64,000 bases of DNA from Phragmites australis (Eukaryota > Streptophyta > Magnoliopsida > Poales > Poaceae), in assembly GCF_958298935.1 (NCBI RefSeq), contig NC_084943.1:20267001-20331000 (forward strand), in the 5' to 3' direction. The notes beneath the pieces are model-generated. The model did no database searches. It saw only the letters and a list, made by a program, of their open reading frames with translations, and had not been told where the DNA came from. The stretch's first letter is position 1, and each line of letters starts with the position of its first letter. Below, one piece after another: positions 11,087 to 24,600 of the stretch. The position numbers were made by a program, and so were the translations under genes.

Positions 11087-12716
11087 ATGGGGAGCTTGCG
11101 TGTATCGGCGGTGCTGTGGGCCGGCAGGTGGTTCCTGTCGCTCGCGGTCCCGACGTGCTGTGGTGTGTGGATGCTCCTCGTCTTTGCGCCTCCACCGCCC
11201 GAGCTTGCTGTCAGCTGTCGCAAGAGTTTCCAGGTGAGCGTTGGAGAAATCGTTGGCACGATGGAGCGACGGGCCGGCGCCGGCCGGCGCTGGAGCACGA
11301 AGAGATAGTTGATGCGTCATCGCCGCTGGCGAAAAGTCAAGGAAGAAGAGAAACTCCGTCGTCGCCGCCGCTGCCGGAGCGTGAAGAGATAATTGGCACG
11401 TCACCGACGCTGCCAGAACGTCGAGAAAGAGCACAAACTCTGCCACCACCACTGCCAAAGCGTGATGAAATCATTGATGCGTCGCCACCGCTGTTGGAGC
11501 ATCAAGCAAGAACAATGTCTTCGCCTTCGCCACCACCGCTGCAACCGGCATGTCAACGTAGTCAAGAACGTCAGGCGAGGGCGGAGAAGCCAGTGGTGGT
11601 GGCCTACTGGTGCGCCGGCTACTACACCTACATCCAGGACCTGCCGAGCCGGTTCAATGCCGACCTGCTCCGCCACTGTCGGTCCCTCTCTGGGTGGACA
11701 TGCATGTGCAAGCACGTCGCGAACGCTAGCATGGGCCCTCGGCTGATGCACACCAGTGGCGTGCTCCCCTCCACCGGCTAGTACGACATCAACCAGTTCA
11801 CCCTGTAGGTCCGAAGGAGTATAAAAACTCAAGCTTGACTATCTTCCACAACTAGATGCGGCAGTACGGCTGCCTGATCGCCGACGCGTCCCGCACCGAC
11901 GCCATCTACGTGCCCTACTATGCGGGGCTCGACGTCGGCCAGTACCTGTGGGGGTCAAGCAACCGCGTGCGCGACACACTCGCCGAGGACCTCGCCGCCT
12001 GGTTCCATGTGTTGCCGGCGTGGGCAGCGCACGGCGGGCGAGACCACTTCCTCATTGGCGACCGCATTACGTGGGACTTCCGGCGTGAGAATGGCGGCGA
12101 TTGGGGCAGCCGCCTCCTCCTCCTCCCGAAGGCCAGGAACATGACGATGCTCGTACTTGAGTACACGACCAGTGGCACGGCAGCGACGTCGGCGTGCCGT
12201 GCACCTTCCAGCCGACCACGCCAAGTACTCGATGTTCGTGCCAGAGGATGGCATGCGCAACAGCACGGTACGGGTGGAGGACGTGCTCCGGCGGTTCGGT
12301 GCGGCAGAGGTGGCAGCGATGAGCTAGTAGGTGGTCCGGGAAATAGAACTCCGCAATGTGTTACACACGCGCATCCTATCTCGTTCGTCCATCCCTTCCA
12401 CCTGATACTCATCCATCCGTTGATTCTCTTACCTACCATATGTTTTTAGCTATCCCTCCAGCGTGAATCTCAATGCAAATAAGCAGTCCTGATAAGCATT
12501 GTGTCCGCCTACCCTTATGGAAATTTCCCTTCCGTCCTGATGATACCCGACATCGTGTATAGGGACCTAAGGGTCTACGCAGGCAGGTTCAAGGATGCCT
12601 TCGACGTTGTAGTCGACAGCATGATTGAGAGGGTCGGCAGGATCAAGCGGGGTCTGCCTACCCGGGAGGACAGCAACAGTGAGCACCGGTGGGATGGCTA
12701 CTTCGACATGCGGTGA
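11087..12716 (+). pseudogene. Degenerate GT47 exostosin-type glycosyltransferase
   Basis: Plant GT47 enzymes of the MUR3/KATAMARI1 group are Golgi type II membrane proteins that add sugars to cell-wall polymers such as xyloglucan. The first frame (11087) has an N-terminal membrane anchor, FLSLAVPTCCGVWMLLVFA. A second frame carries DLPSRFNADLLRHCRSL, close to the family's YDLPPRFN block. A third frame, from about 11856, reads AIYVPYYAGLDVGQYLWG, GGRDHFLIGDRITWDFRRE and ARNMTMLVLE, all typical exostosin-domain blocks. The family C-terminus FKDAFDVVVDSMIERVGRI appears at about 12590..12650. Frames change at least three times, and a TAG at about 11779 replaces the Trp expected before YDINQFTL. 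The family is normally a single long exon of about 450 to 600 codons, so this is a full-length but broken copy. Confidence 0.8.
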
Positions 12717-14170
12717 TCATGTGCTGCTTGCTCATGCACACTGTTCTTGCTGTAGTTTGAATTCCTAGGAAAAGAGGAGACGAAGTAGAAGAACATGATC
12801 TCTACCGAGAGAGATTAAAAACATGCATAATTACATGAACTGTTCACAATTTGCAGCTGCATTTCTTCTTGGCCTGCCTTGTGCGGAATTGCTGTACTCG
12901 TTCTACTATGTAAGTGTGTATCTTGTGAACATTCAGGTTCTCAAAAATGGGGTATAAAATCCTCTTAACATTCAGAAAGCGGGGCTGTACCCCGCAGCAT
13001 GTTGAAAGGATCCTACAGTACAGGGCTAATAGAAGATACTCGCCAGAATCGGACGGCCGGGAATCACAGTCGCATCTACTATTCACCGTCATGAAGTTAC
13101 TGTTGACTGTCATTCGTTTTCGTTTTAGCAGTAACCTGCACGCTCATAGAAACAGAACCAAGAAGTTAAACCCCAAAGGCTCCTCTTCCTTTTTATCCAC
13201 ATGAACATACGCAAACAGAGTTTTTTTAGCTTTCACGGTTCATTTAAAAAAAAATGAAGTTTGCAAACAGAGCTTTCAGGGTCTCTTTGCAACTTCCAGC
13301 AGAAAGTACAAATCCATAATACTGATACATAGTTGCATGTTGAACTCTTTTTTTTCAAAGAGTACACATCACATTCTAGGACAGTTTTCAAATGGGGTCA
13401 GAGAACTGGAAATCAAAGAGTCATACGGACTAAGCTTCACAGCTCCAACAGTGATCGAAGAACCACACCCTATTGCTCAAAGGAAAAAATTATTTCTCAA
13501 CAAAAAAAGAACCATACCCAGATATGATTCTGAAAGCAAGTGATATAATGCTGTGCAGATCAACCATACAGAGCAATACTGATTCCAATTTCCTTCACAG
13601 CTGGAACTTGGTAGGTTTATTTTCAAAATGCAACATATGACAGATCATCCAAAGACGAACTTCGATTGATTTGATCCATAAGAAAGAGCAGCAAGCATCA
13701 AACATACCAAATTCAGACATCAGGGAACATACAGAAAAGTACCGTAGCCACTGCACTTTCGCAGATAAAGCTACAGAAATATCCATCTTACTTAGATAGT
13801 ACTTACATAGGTTTGCGAAAAGAGTGCCATAATAGATAAGGGGGCTTTACATGGTATAGATACTGTGAGCTTGCCAAAATCGGAGGGAACACTCCGTCGC
13901 AAGCTCACAGAAGCAGGCATTAGCATAACAATTAAGCATGTCTGACAAGACATTTCTAAGCAAGATGAGAAGGGAGCAAAAAAGAGCACCTCAGGCTCAG
14001 AAGAGCGAGGGCGCCTACCACTACCAAAATAGCCTGTTAGCGCATCCCACAAGTGCGGCAAAACCGAAAAGAGAGTGGATCAGATCTCTCATTCAGATTG
14101 TAGGATTGCTTGCTTTATTCTATATCTTAGTTTGCTATTTAGTACTACTGTATTAGAGAGGTAAGTCTTG
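12717..14170. other. Intergenic region and probable 3' UTR of the MEL2-like gene
   Basis: No conserved coding frame is seen. The part next to 14170 probably holds the 3' untranslated region of the minus-strand MEL2-like gene, but its end cannot be fixed. 13005..13130 looks like a fragment of a dispersed repeat, though I cannot name a family. The short frames at 13938..14156 and 13792..14061 overlap on opposite strands and resemble nothing. Confidence 0.4.
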
Positions 14171-17100
14171 TCAAGCAAACTTGAAGTGCTCAATCATGCA
14201 GCCACAGGTGGTGCAGGTCTTCAGTAACGTCACTGAGGCCAGGAGGCATCCTCGGCAAGCGATGGTGTGCATACAGGGGGAACATCTGACAATCGCCTCA
14301 GCTCCACGGCAGACAACCAGCAACTGGCACCTTTGATCTGACACGCGCTCCATGAGTCCCTGCATATTCAGCAACTGATCAGAAAAGTCCTACCAATATG
14401 TAGTCAAGCAAAAAAGCACTAAGCATCCTGATCCTAAACAGATTTTCAAACAGTCTCCAAGAAGTGTAAACAAGTTCTCAACAGGGGGGCATCAAAAGTA
14501 ATCCTAACTGTCTGAAGAATTTTCATTACCATATATTGGTATGTTGCATCCACTGCAGGGGAAGACTTGACTCCACTTACAGCAGTACCACAGGTCATGC
14601 ATGCCCTGACATTGCACCTCATCATGCAGGCAACACATATCTTATGAAGGCACGGGACGAGCTGCATTGCGGCTTCGCAAGATTGACAGATGATGCAGGA
14701 TTCACTCTTGGAATATGGAGTCTAAAGTACAAATAACAGTATTAGCAACACATTATTCTGAACTTAACCAACATACTAAGCATTGTAAGCTCGCAAGAGG
14801 GGAGCTCTTACCAGGTACTTGTCCCACTGTGACTGGAAGAAAGAGAATCTCATATCAGTCTCGTGGCTGCTTGGAGTTACTGCTGGCCTTTCAATCGGAT
14901 AATCAATGAAGCATGTTGTAGGCCTGGACTCAATCAACTCAAGCTTTCTTGTAGGTCCAGACTCAAGCAGATTAAGCTTTTGTATTGGTCCGGATTCATT
15001 TTTTTGATGAGGAGGTCCAGACACAATCAAATCGGGCTTTCTTGTAGGTAGAGACTCAATCAAATCAGGCTTTCTTGTAGATACAGACTCAACTAAATCA
15101 AACTTTCTTGTAGGCACCGACTCAACCAAATCAAGCTTTCTTGTAGCTACAGACTCAACCAAACCGGGCTTTGTGGTACTGACAGGAATATCATCCAGTA
15201 AGCTACCATTGTCAGTGGAACTTCCATTCTGCTGGCTTTCTGCATTGCTCCCGCTGCTCTCATCGCCCTGCTGGCTCTGAACATTGCTCTCACTGCATGC
15301 ATCACCCTGCTGGCTGTCAGTGTTATGAGGGGAGTCCTCCGTGATATTGGCGTTAAGTGGAGATCTTGGGGAGTGATGATCTGACACTGATTTTGGGAGC
15401 TCATCATGATCGAAGGAGTAAGGCTCCAGCAAGGGTACATACTTCGGTCGGGCGAGCGGTGGCAGAAGGACCATGTGCGTTGCAGGCCCACTTCCGACAG
15501 GAACTATACACATCCTGCAGATGCCAGGGAGGGAGTGCATAAAGTCGCTTAGCTTAGGATAACCAAGTGCAGTATGATCAAGCTCCATCCTGCAAGTTGC
15601 TCTGAAATCACCCTTCAGAGAACTTAATGGATACCTCTCTCCTCCAAGTCGCTCAGTAGCATCCATAAGAAATCCTGGCAACCACCTCCTGAATACAAAG
15701 AACCAAGATGGAAGACACTTCTCTGGCAATGGCTGCCGCTTCTGACGGTTGTGTTCCTCAGTTAGTTCACCATCCACCACACTGTGGGTTACCTTTGGGC
15801 ACTCCTTGATGTATTGCCTCAAAGAAGTAGCTTTTTGGTCTTCTAAATGCAAGGATGCTCTAGCAACAGCATCCTTTACCTCCACTCTCTTCCCAAGCAT
15901 GTAGACATGATGAGCTTCCTTTGCACTTATCACATCCTCCTCTCTTTCAAATTTTACAAAGCCAAAGCCTCGGGACTGCACTCGGTTGCCTATCTGTATC
16001 CCGATGACTACTGCTTCCTCCACAGGTCCAAATTCAGTAGTGAAGAATTCAATAAGGTACTCTGTCAGAAAGGAACAACAAAGAAAGTGTTAGAAGCATA
16101 TATTAGTTTAAATTTGTTAAACACCAAGCAGTGCTGGATCTATGAAGCTTTACCAGAGTCTACAGAAGGTGGGAGGCCCCCAACAAAAATTTTGCGTGTG
16201 TAGTCATGCTTCGGCCAATGATTATTCTAAAAAAAATTGTAAGAAGCATACCATGCAAAGAAATAACTGTTGGAAGATATAGATGGAGCAAGTTTAACTT
16301 ACCCGAGGCACAAACTTTGAATCTTGTTTTGGAACATACTGGTTCTTACTCTTAGGCCCATGTGCAGAACAATTACTGGACCGAAAATCACGCTTGCATA
16401 CAGATGTCTTAAGTCCAGTGCAGCTGTAATAATATTTAAAGCAACTACAGGTGAGAAGTGAAGATTTTGTAGTTCATGTAATTATGTAGAATGTACAAGA
16501 CATACCTTTCATAATAATCATCATTGTCATAATCATCATTCAGAAGCTCTTTGCACCTTTCCTTTTCCATCACGTGATTCTTTTGAGGTGAGTTATGGTT
16601 CCCTAAAACTAGAGCGCATTTTTGTCAAAAGAGCAATTTTCTAGATGTCCACAATTATGCAGTAATGCCAACAGAAATTTCACCAATCTATATGCAATTT
16701 AAATAATTAAATTCCTTCCATCCAATAAAACTCCTTCTGGTTTGTATTTACTATCACAGTTGAGGAAATGAAACAAGATAAAAGAACGAAATGTGAATAC
16801 AAAGACACATGGTTAAGCTGAACACAATAAGAGTAGATCTCGGAAACTATCTTACATGGTACCACATTTGCAGAGCTAAGAATGAAACGCATGTCCTGGG
16901 ATGTTGCCACGTCAATTGGTCTTTGCTTTCTGTTCAAATCAAATAATTGCAGCATGTTAAGTGCATCAAACCATCAATTAGAAGCATTCTTTGTAATTTG
17001 AATGTACCATGACAATTTACCCACCGTAGGTTCCGGGCTTTGGTATCAGCCCCAAAACGCAAAAGGAGTTTTACACAGTCTGTAGAACCATTCTTCACTG

Positions 17101-18913
17101 CAAAGAATAATGGGGTTTCTTTGGTCTTGGAAGGTATATCAACACAATCTTGTGCATGAAGCAGAAGTGACTTGCAGAGCAAAGAAAAATAAAACCAATT
17201 AGTCACAACAGTGTCATTAAGTACTTGGAAAGGAAGTAACAAAAGGCTACCTGAAGAGCCTTGTAATTGCCCTTAGCTGCAGCGCTGTGTACTGGCGTGA
17301 GCCCTAGTTTGTTCCCCTGGAAAACTCTGGCACCATTCTTGAGCAGGAGCCACACAATCCTGCACAAAGACAGAAGACAACTAGGTCTAAGAAGACAACT
17401 GTCCTATAATTCAATGGTTAGCAAAACGCAATTCTGAGATGAGCACCTTGGCTCCTGTGTGCTTGAACTACCACTTAGGCACCAGTGAAGTGCTGTGTTT
17501 CCTTCAGAGTCAGCTTCATTGACATCAACATTTCCCATCAGAAGCATCTTTATGACATTCATATCTCCAACCTACACAAGAAAGGTCGATCAGCAGAACT
17601 CTTTGTAGAGATACAGTTGTAGCCTTAAAAACTTCAGCTTGTGATAGCATGATTAAGGTACTTTAACATCAACCTAGTTTGAGAAAATTCAGTTTTGTTT
17701 TTTTATGAAAATTGGTTTACTCAATCCACATGCTAGTCATAGTAACTAAAAGTATATACATTTCATCGCGAGTACTAATTTCATATAATCATGAAAACAC
17801 ATGAAGTAAAAGAAAAAAACTTGCTTCCAACATATCGAATTTCGAAATAGTTTGTTGACCATGTTATTTAACCATAACTAAACGAGCAGTAGTACCTTAG
17901 CAGCCCTAAGTAGAGGGGGCAATGTTCTCCTGTCATCGTGGTCCCTCCATGATGCCGACCCAAATTGGTTAAGTAGCTGAATCTCACAGAGCAGGGCCTT
18001 TCTCATTTCATTGCCGTCCCGAGCTGAAGCATCTCCCATTGATAAAGCCTCATCCACGATAGAGTTGTAAATTGATCTCTTTGTTCTGATACCCTCTATC
18101 ACCACACTCACTAGTGTCGATATCTTCTCTTCAACCACCAGAAGCAGCATTGCCAATTCAGGAACCCGTCCCTCCATGGCATACCTGTAAGCAACCTCCC
18201 CAACCACTATGGTTTTCTCTGCCAGGAGCCTTACTGCCTTGAGATCCTACACATAGAAACAGGTCACCATTTTGGGTAAATAGATGCATTCAGTCCTATC
18301 GATCAGCTATGAAACAAATCAAACAATGGACAAGTCTAGTAGGATACGAACCCTTCCGTGAAGAAAAGATAGAAGATCTTCGATTGGGTTGTCCAGTGAC
18401 CAATTCGCTTGAACTCTGAATGAAAAGCAGGCAGCAAAACAGTTATTACAGGAAAGTTGAGGACTGATTTCAGTCAAGTCACTAGCAATTCAATACATTC
18501 ACATACCTTCTGCTCATTAGCGCGATCTCAAGCGGGAGAAGGGGCCTCCCATCAACCACCCTGAGATCAGTACGAGCATTCTTCGAGAGGAGCAGCTCGA
18601 TGCAACTTGCCGAGTGAGTCTCAGCAGCGGCGTGGAGCGGCGTCCGCGTCATCTGGTCCCTCGCGTCGACGGGGGCCGCCGTGATCCCGCTGCCCCCCTC
18701 GAGGAGCAGCCTCGCGCACTCCACCGCGTCGTGCTTGCAGGCGAGGTGGAGCAGCCTCGTGGACATCTCCTGGTCCAGCGCCCTCGAGGCGTCGGAGCCC
18801 TTGCGGATTCGGCCCAGGGCCTCCTTCCTGAAGCTCCCCACCGCCGAGAGGAGGAGAGCGGTGTTGTCCTCCACGACGGCGCGGCAGAAGTTCTCGGTCT
18901 TGACGCGGTCCAT
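14171..18913 (-). CDS. MEL2: MEL2-like ankyrin-RRM-LOTUS-RING protein
   Basis: Thirteen GT-AG coding exons can be placed: 18913-18507, 18415-18352, 18246-17896, 17571-17447, 17359-17251, 17170-17025, 16929-16856, 16608-16506, 16423-16303, 16226-16154, 16061-14812, 14721-14530 and 14374-14171. They join without a frame break into 3,219 nt (1,072 aa plus stop). Ankyrin repeats fill about residues 45..410 (TRLLHLACKHDAVECARLLL; TPLHAAAETHSASCIELLL). An RRM spans about 511..592, with RNP2-like IFVGGL and RNP1 RGFGFVKF. A LOTUS/OST-HTH-like domain lies at about 638..710. A degenerate 12-residue repeat occupies about 820..906. A RING-like finger (CIICQSC, PCLHKICVAC, CMTC) is at about 950..985, and a second Cys/His cluster (CSPCMHTIACRGC, CTTCGC) ends the protein. 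Rice MEL2, an RRM protein needed for the timing of meiosis entry, is the best match from memory; orthology is inferred. The frame is also open for 13 codons upstream of the chosen ATG, back to an acceptor at 18953, so an upstream exon is likely. Confidence 0.82.
14915..15175 (-). repeat. Degenerate 36-bp tandem repeat within the MEL2-like coding exon
   Basis: About seven in-frame units of nominally 12 residues follow one another. Forms include KLDLVESVPTRK, KFDLVESVSTRK, KPDLIESLPTRK and KLELIESRPTT. One unit is interrupted by a variant segment (GPPHQKNESGPIQ). The unit length keeps the frame, so copy number can change without breaking the gene. The segment lies between the LOTUS-like domain and the RING and is presumably a flexible linker. 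Confidence 0.8.
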
Positions 18914-21600
18914 GCTGCCGGTTCCCGTCCCGCTAGTTTCTTCACTTGAATTCTGCAAATTCAAACGACGAAATTTCGTTGCACACATGGTATTAGAACA
19001 AAAAACGATCAAATTGCTTCAATTTGAACTAGAAGTGGCTTTGTTTATTTGCCACTCTAGTCTATAGTATTGATTCAGGTAGTCCTATATTTTATTAACA
19101 TGAGTACTATTATAATTAAAATATCAATCTTGTAAGTGATAAATCATCAATTTATTCCGAAATCTTATGACATTACCCGGCCCAAGCAACACATGGAACT
19201 TCCATTTTCACTCCATTTTGCTCTCTAAACATTGGCGACAAAACGCACGAGAAGATGCTGATAACCAGCAGGCTAAGAAAGACTTTCAACTCGTGATTCT
19301 TCATAAATTTCACAACTAGAACTATATGGAATTCATCCAAACAAAAACAAAAAACAAACTAATCCAAGTTTGCCTCCTCGGGGTGCCAAGACACGGCAGA
19401 ATGGAATGTGACAAATGCATCAATCACCTTGCTAAAATTGCTACCGATTAATGAATATCACTGCTGTACCGAAGCAAATCGCGGTTCACAAAAAGACTTG
19501 GCTTAAACCTCAACTTTCCCAGCATTTTGCTCCAAAGATTGGCAACTCCAACCACCTTGCACGGAGCTGAAACGCAACCAGCAATCACAAGAGGAAGCAA
19601 AAACAAGCAAAAACAAGCAGAAGAGACAAGCGCGGAACGCGACGAATCCATCGGCCACCCCATGAAAGAAGCAAAAACAAGCAGAAGAGACGAGAGTTTT
19701 TCACATCAGGACATCATGTTCAAATCACAAGGAAACCCAACTGATCGAGCTCGGTCACATCAGGACATCACAATGGCCATGGTCAGCTCACACAGATCCA
19801 GATGAGACGACACGACACCAGACTAGCAGTACCAGAAACGAAGCAAGCTGGCCACGCAAAAGATTTCTTCGAATCCACAACCTAGGAAATGGTGGCAGCA
19901 GTTCGCTGGATACGAGAAGCAGACGGAACCTCCCAACCCCGCAAAAGCGAAGCCGAAAATAGCACGGATCGCATCGAACCGCACCGAGCGCCATTAGCGC
20001 GTGAATCTGACACCGAAACCCAGATGATGATCAAGCCCGTGGAAGTGGAAAAAAAACCCAGTGACACGCAAAGAAAATTTAATTATATCTCTCAAAATTG
20101 ATCAAACTTAAATAATATATTTAAAATTAATCATTCTTCGATCATATGTGTCACGTAGACTAATTTATAATAAAATTTAGTATTTGCAAGATTTTATTAT
20201 AACTAAATAAAGATGATCAACTTTAAATATATTATTTTAAATACATTATTAAAGATATATGTAATCAATTTTCTTAATATGAAATCGCAGCAAAAAGAAA
20301 CCCATACAAACATAGAGTGCGCAGGAATATAGGAATGGATGGGGGAGCACATGAAGCGAACAGAGTCCGGGAGCTCGCGAAGAGGCTTCCCAGTAAATCG
20401 CACGGAGATTTCATCCCCCACCATCAACACGTGCGGCTGCGAATGCGACACAGCGCCGCCGAAATCGATCAAAAATTCAAAATCACGGCACCAAAAAGAA
20501 AAAAAAAAGGCGAGAACCCATCGACCCAAACAATGGCGATCCGAAACCTCCATCTAATCTCCAGGGGAGGGGGGATCGCGACCAAACGAATCAAAGCCCA
20601 AAAAACCCTAAAACCAGCCACCAGAAAAGCTCAAACGCGGCGGAATCCTCAGGAACCCCGTCCAAATGAGGAGGCGCGGCGGAGGGTGAAGGAGCAGAAG
20701 CAGCCATCAAACTAAGCCGAAAGTAGCACGGAAAAAATCCACGAAAAGGCCCGGGTTTTGCAGCCCCGCGACAGAGCGCGAGCTGGGAGACACCCAACGG
20801 CGAAACCCACGAGGGCCGCGGACGAAGAAGCCGAACCAAATCGCAGGAAAGCCCCCCCCCCCCCACCCCCCGGGGAAACCCCCGAATCTCGCGAAACCCC
20901 CACCAAATCGCACTTCACGCCATGAAAATTATAAAACCAACCGCCACATGAACCGAAGCACGCACGCACTCGACGTCAGCGAACCATCGGCAGCACGAAG
21001 CCACCCCCGCAACCGCCGATGACGCACACCACCTCTGCGAGGAACGCGAGGAAACTCGAATCCAAACACCACGAATCACACGAGGAGAACGCGGACCAAA
21101 AACCCCACCAAACTAACTAGCCACCCGTGCGCGGAATCAAACCATTGCCCCTGCAAGCGCCTCACGAACTCACCTCTCCCATGCGTCCTCCCGGCCGGCT
21201 CCCGGGATCGCACGAACGCACGCACGGCTTCCAGAACCTTCCTCACTCTCCACCACCCCACCTCTCCTCCAACAAAACAATCGCCTCCGCTTTTCCACCG
21301 ATGCTGCACGATCCTCTCCCTTTTGTACCACTCACTACTCAACACGGGAACGAGGGCAAGTACCCCTCGTCTCTCTCTCTCTCTCTCTCAGGCCTCTACC
21401 CACTCCCCGTACTGGACACAGCTTTTGCCCCCTCCACCTCGTCGCCTTGCGCTCTAGAGTACTTTCCCTCTTGCCGTTTCGGGCAACCGGGCCGCTGTGA
21501 AATGGCAAACCCCAAACCCCCAGCCGCGTGCATGCTACAGTACCTACACGCTCGTTACCGTCTGAAATTTCAGTTTCACTGGGGCCCGTGACTTGGCCCA
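18914..21600 (-). promoter_or_regulatory. Presumed leader intron, 5' UTR and promoter of the MEL2-like gene
   Basis: The first coding exon is preceded by a good acceptor (minus-strand TTTGAATTTGCAG ending at 18953), which implies an upstream leader exon. The only GC-rich, leader-like block is about 20340..21100, where the plus strand has a telo-box-like AAACCCTAA at 20603..20611. A CT dinucleotide run lies at about 21370..21389. AT-rich sequence with short inverted repeats, likely MITE debris, fills 20080..20290. The exact start site and leader exon cannot be read from the sequence. Short open frames here overlap on both strands and are not called. Confidence 0.4.
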
Positions 21601-24600
21601 CCTGACAGCCTATGCGTGTCCTACTTGGGGTTAGGGTTCGGGGTTCGGGGGCGATAACCCAAGTCGGCGGGCCTAGAGGAGGTTCGGGGGCAGTCGCAGG
21701 TGAGGCGGAGGTGGCGGGCGATGGGGGGCTAAGGCTGGGCGAAGGGGGGGGGGGGTGTCGCTGGCCGGGCGGTGTAGGATCGCCAGTGGGTAACATTGGC
21801 GGTGAGGGCGTGAAAACAATAGCCCAACAACGTCGGGTTAGGGTGGTAGCTGGCGGCGTTGGCGGATCAGGCGGGGAGCTGCCAGAGACGGTGGAGGAGG
21901 GTAGGGCGGGGGCGAGCACGTCGAGGATCGTCGGAGGCAAGGAAGAAGGAGGAACAGGTGGTGGGTAGCATGTCGAGGGACCCGGAGCCAGAGGCGGAGG
22001 TGGTGGCAGAGGCTTGTCGTTTAGCTATCGGAATTCGTGTGTGTTGGAAAGCACGCATGAATTAGCACACCTCGTCATCGTCTGATTTGAAATCCTTAGA
22101 CACGTGCCCGGCGATAGCCGAGAGAAGCTACCCGGAAGGTGGTGGGGGTGGGGCTCATGTCGCCGCCATTTGTTAGGATCCCTTGCTGCTGGCACCTGTT
22201 GGTGTGTCAGGGACCTAGGGGCAGGTGCTGCGGGTCGGGGACCGCCGGGGGTTCACACTCGCGGAAAATGACGCTCTCCGGAGGTGAGGGGAGGGGTCGC
22301 TCACGAGTGGGTCCGTGTGCCAAGGTGGAGACATGTGTCCCGTGTGTTAGTGGGCATGGACAGACGATCAGTGAGAGCTATAGGGATGACGAGTAGCTAG
22401 GTAGAGCGCTAATGCAAAAGGGAGTTGCTAATCATCAACCAGCTATTTTCTCCTCTTTTCTTTAACATCCAGCCAAGCTAATAATTCCTTCAATCTTCAG
22501 CGAGCTCATTCCTTAGCACCGCTGGTCTACCTTTGTCTCACCCGCCACCCTCGCCATGCTAACCATTCCGTTTTGGAGCTCTCCAGCATCGACACTGGCC
22601 CACCAGCTGTCTGTCACCTAGCCCGCGGTTGATGGTGCCCTTGTCCCCTCGCCGCTCCACCCCCACATTCACTAACCTCCCTCTAAGGTCACATGGCACA
22701 AATCCTCACCAATGGAAGCTCCGAACCCTAACTTCTTCTCGCCGGTGGCATTCGAACGTCGGCTGAAATCTCGCATGATTTCAAATATCTAAAGATTAGG
22801 AAGCGTCAATGTAAAAAGGTGGAGTTCGTGGAGACATACATATATAGCTTGCGGATGGCGAAACAAAAACGTAGAGGTGTCGATGCTCGAGCTCGACCGA
22901 CCGAGCTAGCACTCCGTAGTCTTCTGGTGATTTTATGCCCGCCCCCTGTATGATTCCGGTACCGTCGAAGCACCATAAAAGGGATTATTTCATGTTAGCG
23001 CAGTTGGGCATCCAAGCTTCTCCTGGCCTTTTCTTGTTTCAAAAAAGAGACTGTCCAAATTGAACAGCCGGACGGGTTCCATTGATCAACCCGGCCGGCT
23101 CGGCATATAGACATATAGTTGGTCATGGTCATATCAGATGGACAAGGATCAACGGCAAGTCTGCAGGAGTACCAGCAAGATGCCGCCCATGCATGCGCGC
23201 AGGTGCAGGGTGCGTGCATGTGTTGGCGTGCGTGCCAGGGAGGAGACAAAAGCTGCATTCGCCCGGCCTTGCAGGCAGCGCTGGTACGTACGGGTACGGT
23301 TCGACGGTTCGTGTCAGGAGGATGTGCTTGGAGGAGGGGTGGGTGAACGTGATCGATCGGATCGGACCACCTCGCGCGTGCGAGCTACGGCCGGTGCAAA
23401 CGGACCCGCCGGCCTTGTAGCTCATGGCGCCGGAGCCGAGGAGGGTAAGAATGGGCATGGGCTACGAGGCTTCTCCTTCCTTTCGGCACGGTTCTTGAAC
23501 GAGCTATTCCTTCTCTACCGGCGAGTTTCTCATGGCTTGCGCAAGTTGGGTGCCAACAAGCTAGGGTAATCATGCATCATGAAAAAGGAAAGGGCCGTGT
23601 CAAAGCCTAAGGCTTAGCAAGGTAGGCGCAAGCTAGGCTTTGAAAAGGTTGTTGACGATGAGAGTGACAGATCAGTTCGTGTTGATGTTACCACGGAGAG
23701 GATGGATATGATGCATGTAGAAAGCGGCGGCGGTGGTTTTGATCCAAGTGAGGGTGTGCCAAAGTGGGAAATGGAGATGACGACGGACATGTATTAGATA
23801 GACGTAGGGACGAGTGTGGTGGCCACAGTCGGGAAGGCGGTATGCGCATGCATGTCGAGTGTCCGTGAAGCCTCCATGTGAATTTACACCGGGACGTACG
23901 TTGTGTGTCTTGTAAACACTAAAAAAAGCAGCTGCTATTTATCAGATGATGCTAATCTATCTTCTTCCTCCAGCTCACATAATCGCTCCTGCAGCGTTTT
24001 CTATCCCGCTCGTATCTGACTGTCGAATGACAGATGTTCTATCGTCAGATCCACACTCACCACCCGCCATCATGTTAAACTAGCCCCGTCAGACCACAAC
24101 ATCCCCACCCCCACCGACCTAGTCCACCGATCGTCCTTCGCAGACTGCGGCTGTTGCCCTTTGCTCGTCTCCTTCATCGAACTCGCCTGTTTCTCGGATA
24201 TCCCTTTAAGCTCGAAAAGCATACCGACGATCTTAAAAATCCTCACCCGAGCTTTAAATCTCACCGGTCATGACATACACGATGGTCGTTATCGCTTGAT
24301 CGTCGCTCCTAAATGTTGGACATCTAAAATTTATTGAAATTTAGGAGGTGTGGAAAAAAAAAAAGAGCGCGCACGCACGGTTTCCTCTACTTGATTCGCT
24401 CTCGTTCGAATCGTGCATCCACGCGCCTCACACGTACGCACGCACGCACGCAGGGGCAGACCGGACCGGACCAGCGCGCGCGCATCGCCGTGCGTTCGTG
24501 CGGGACTCGTGGAGTGCAGGTGAGACGAGGCGAGGCGAGGCGAGGCGAGGCGAGACGGTGGCAACGAGAGAAGGGGCCATGCGAACGGGGTGGCTGAGCG

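Noticed and set aside
18614..19067. Plus-strand frames opposite the first MEL2-like exon
   Set aside because: Antisense shadows; the minus strand shows ankyrin repeats and matching splice sites.
21335..21968. Overlapping open frames of 201 and 118 codons on opposite strands
   Set aside because: Low-complexity GC-rich DNA (Gly- or Pro-rich reading) upstream of the MEL2-like gene, with no recognisable protein.
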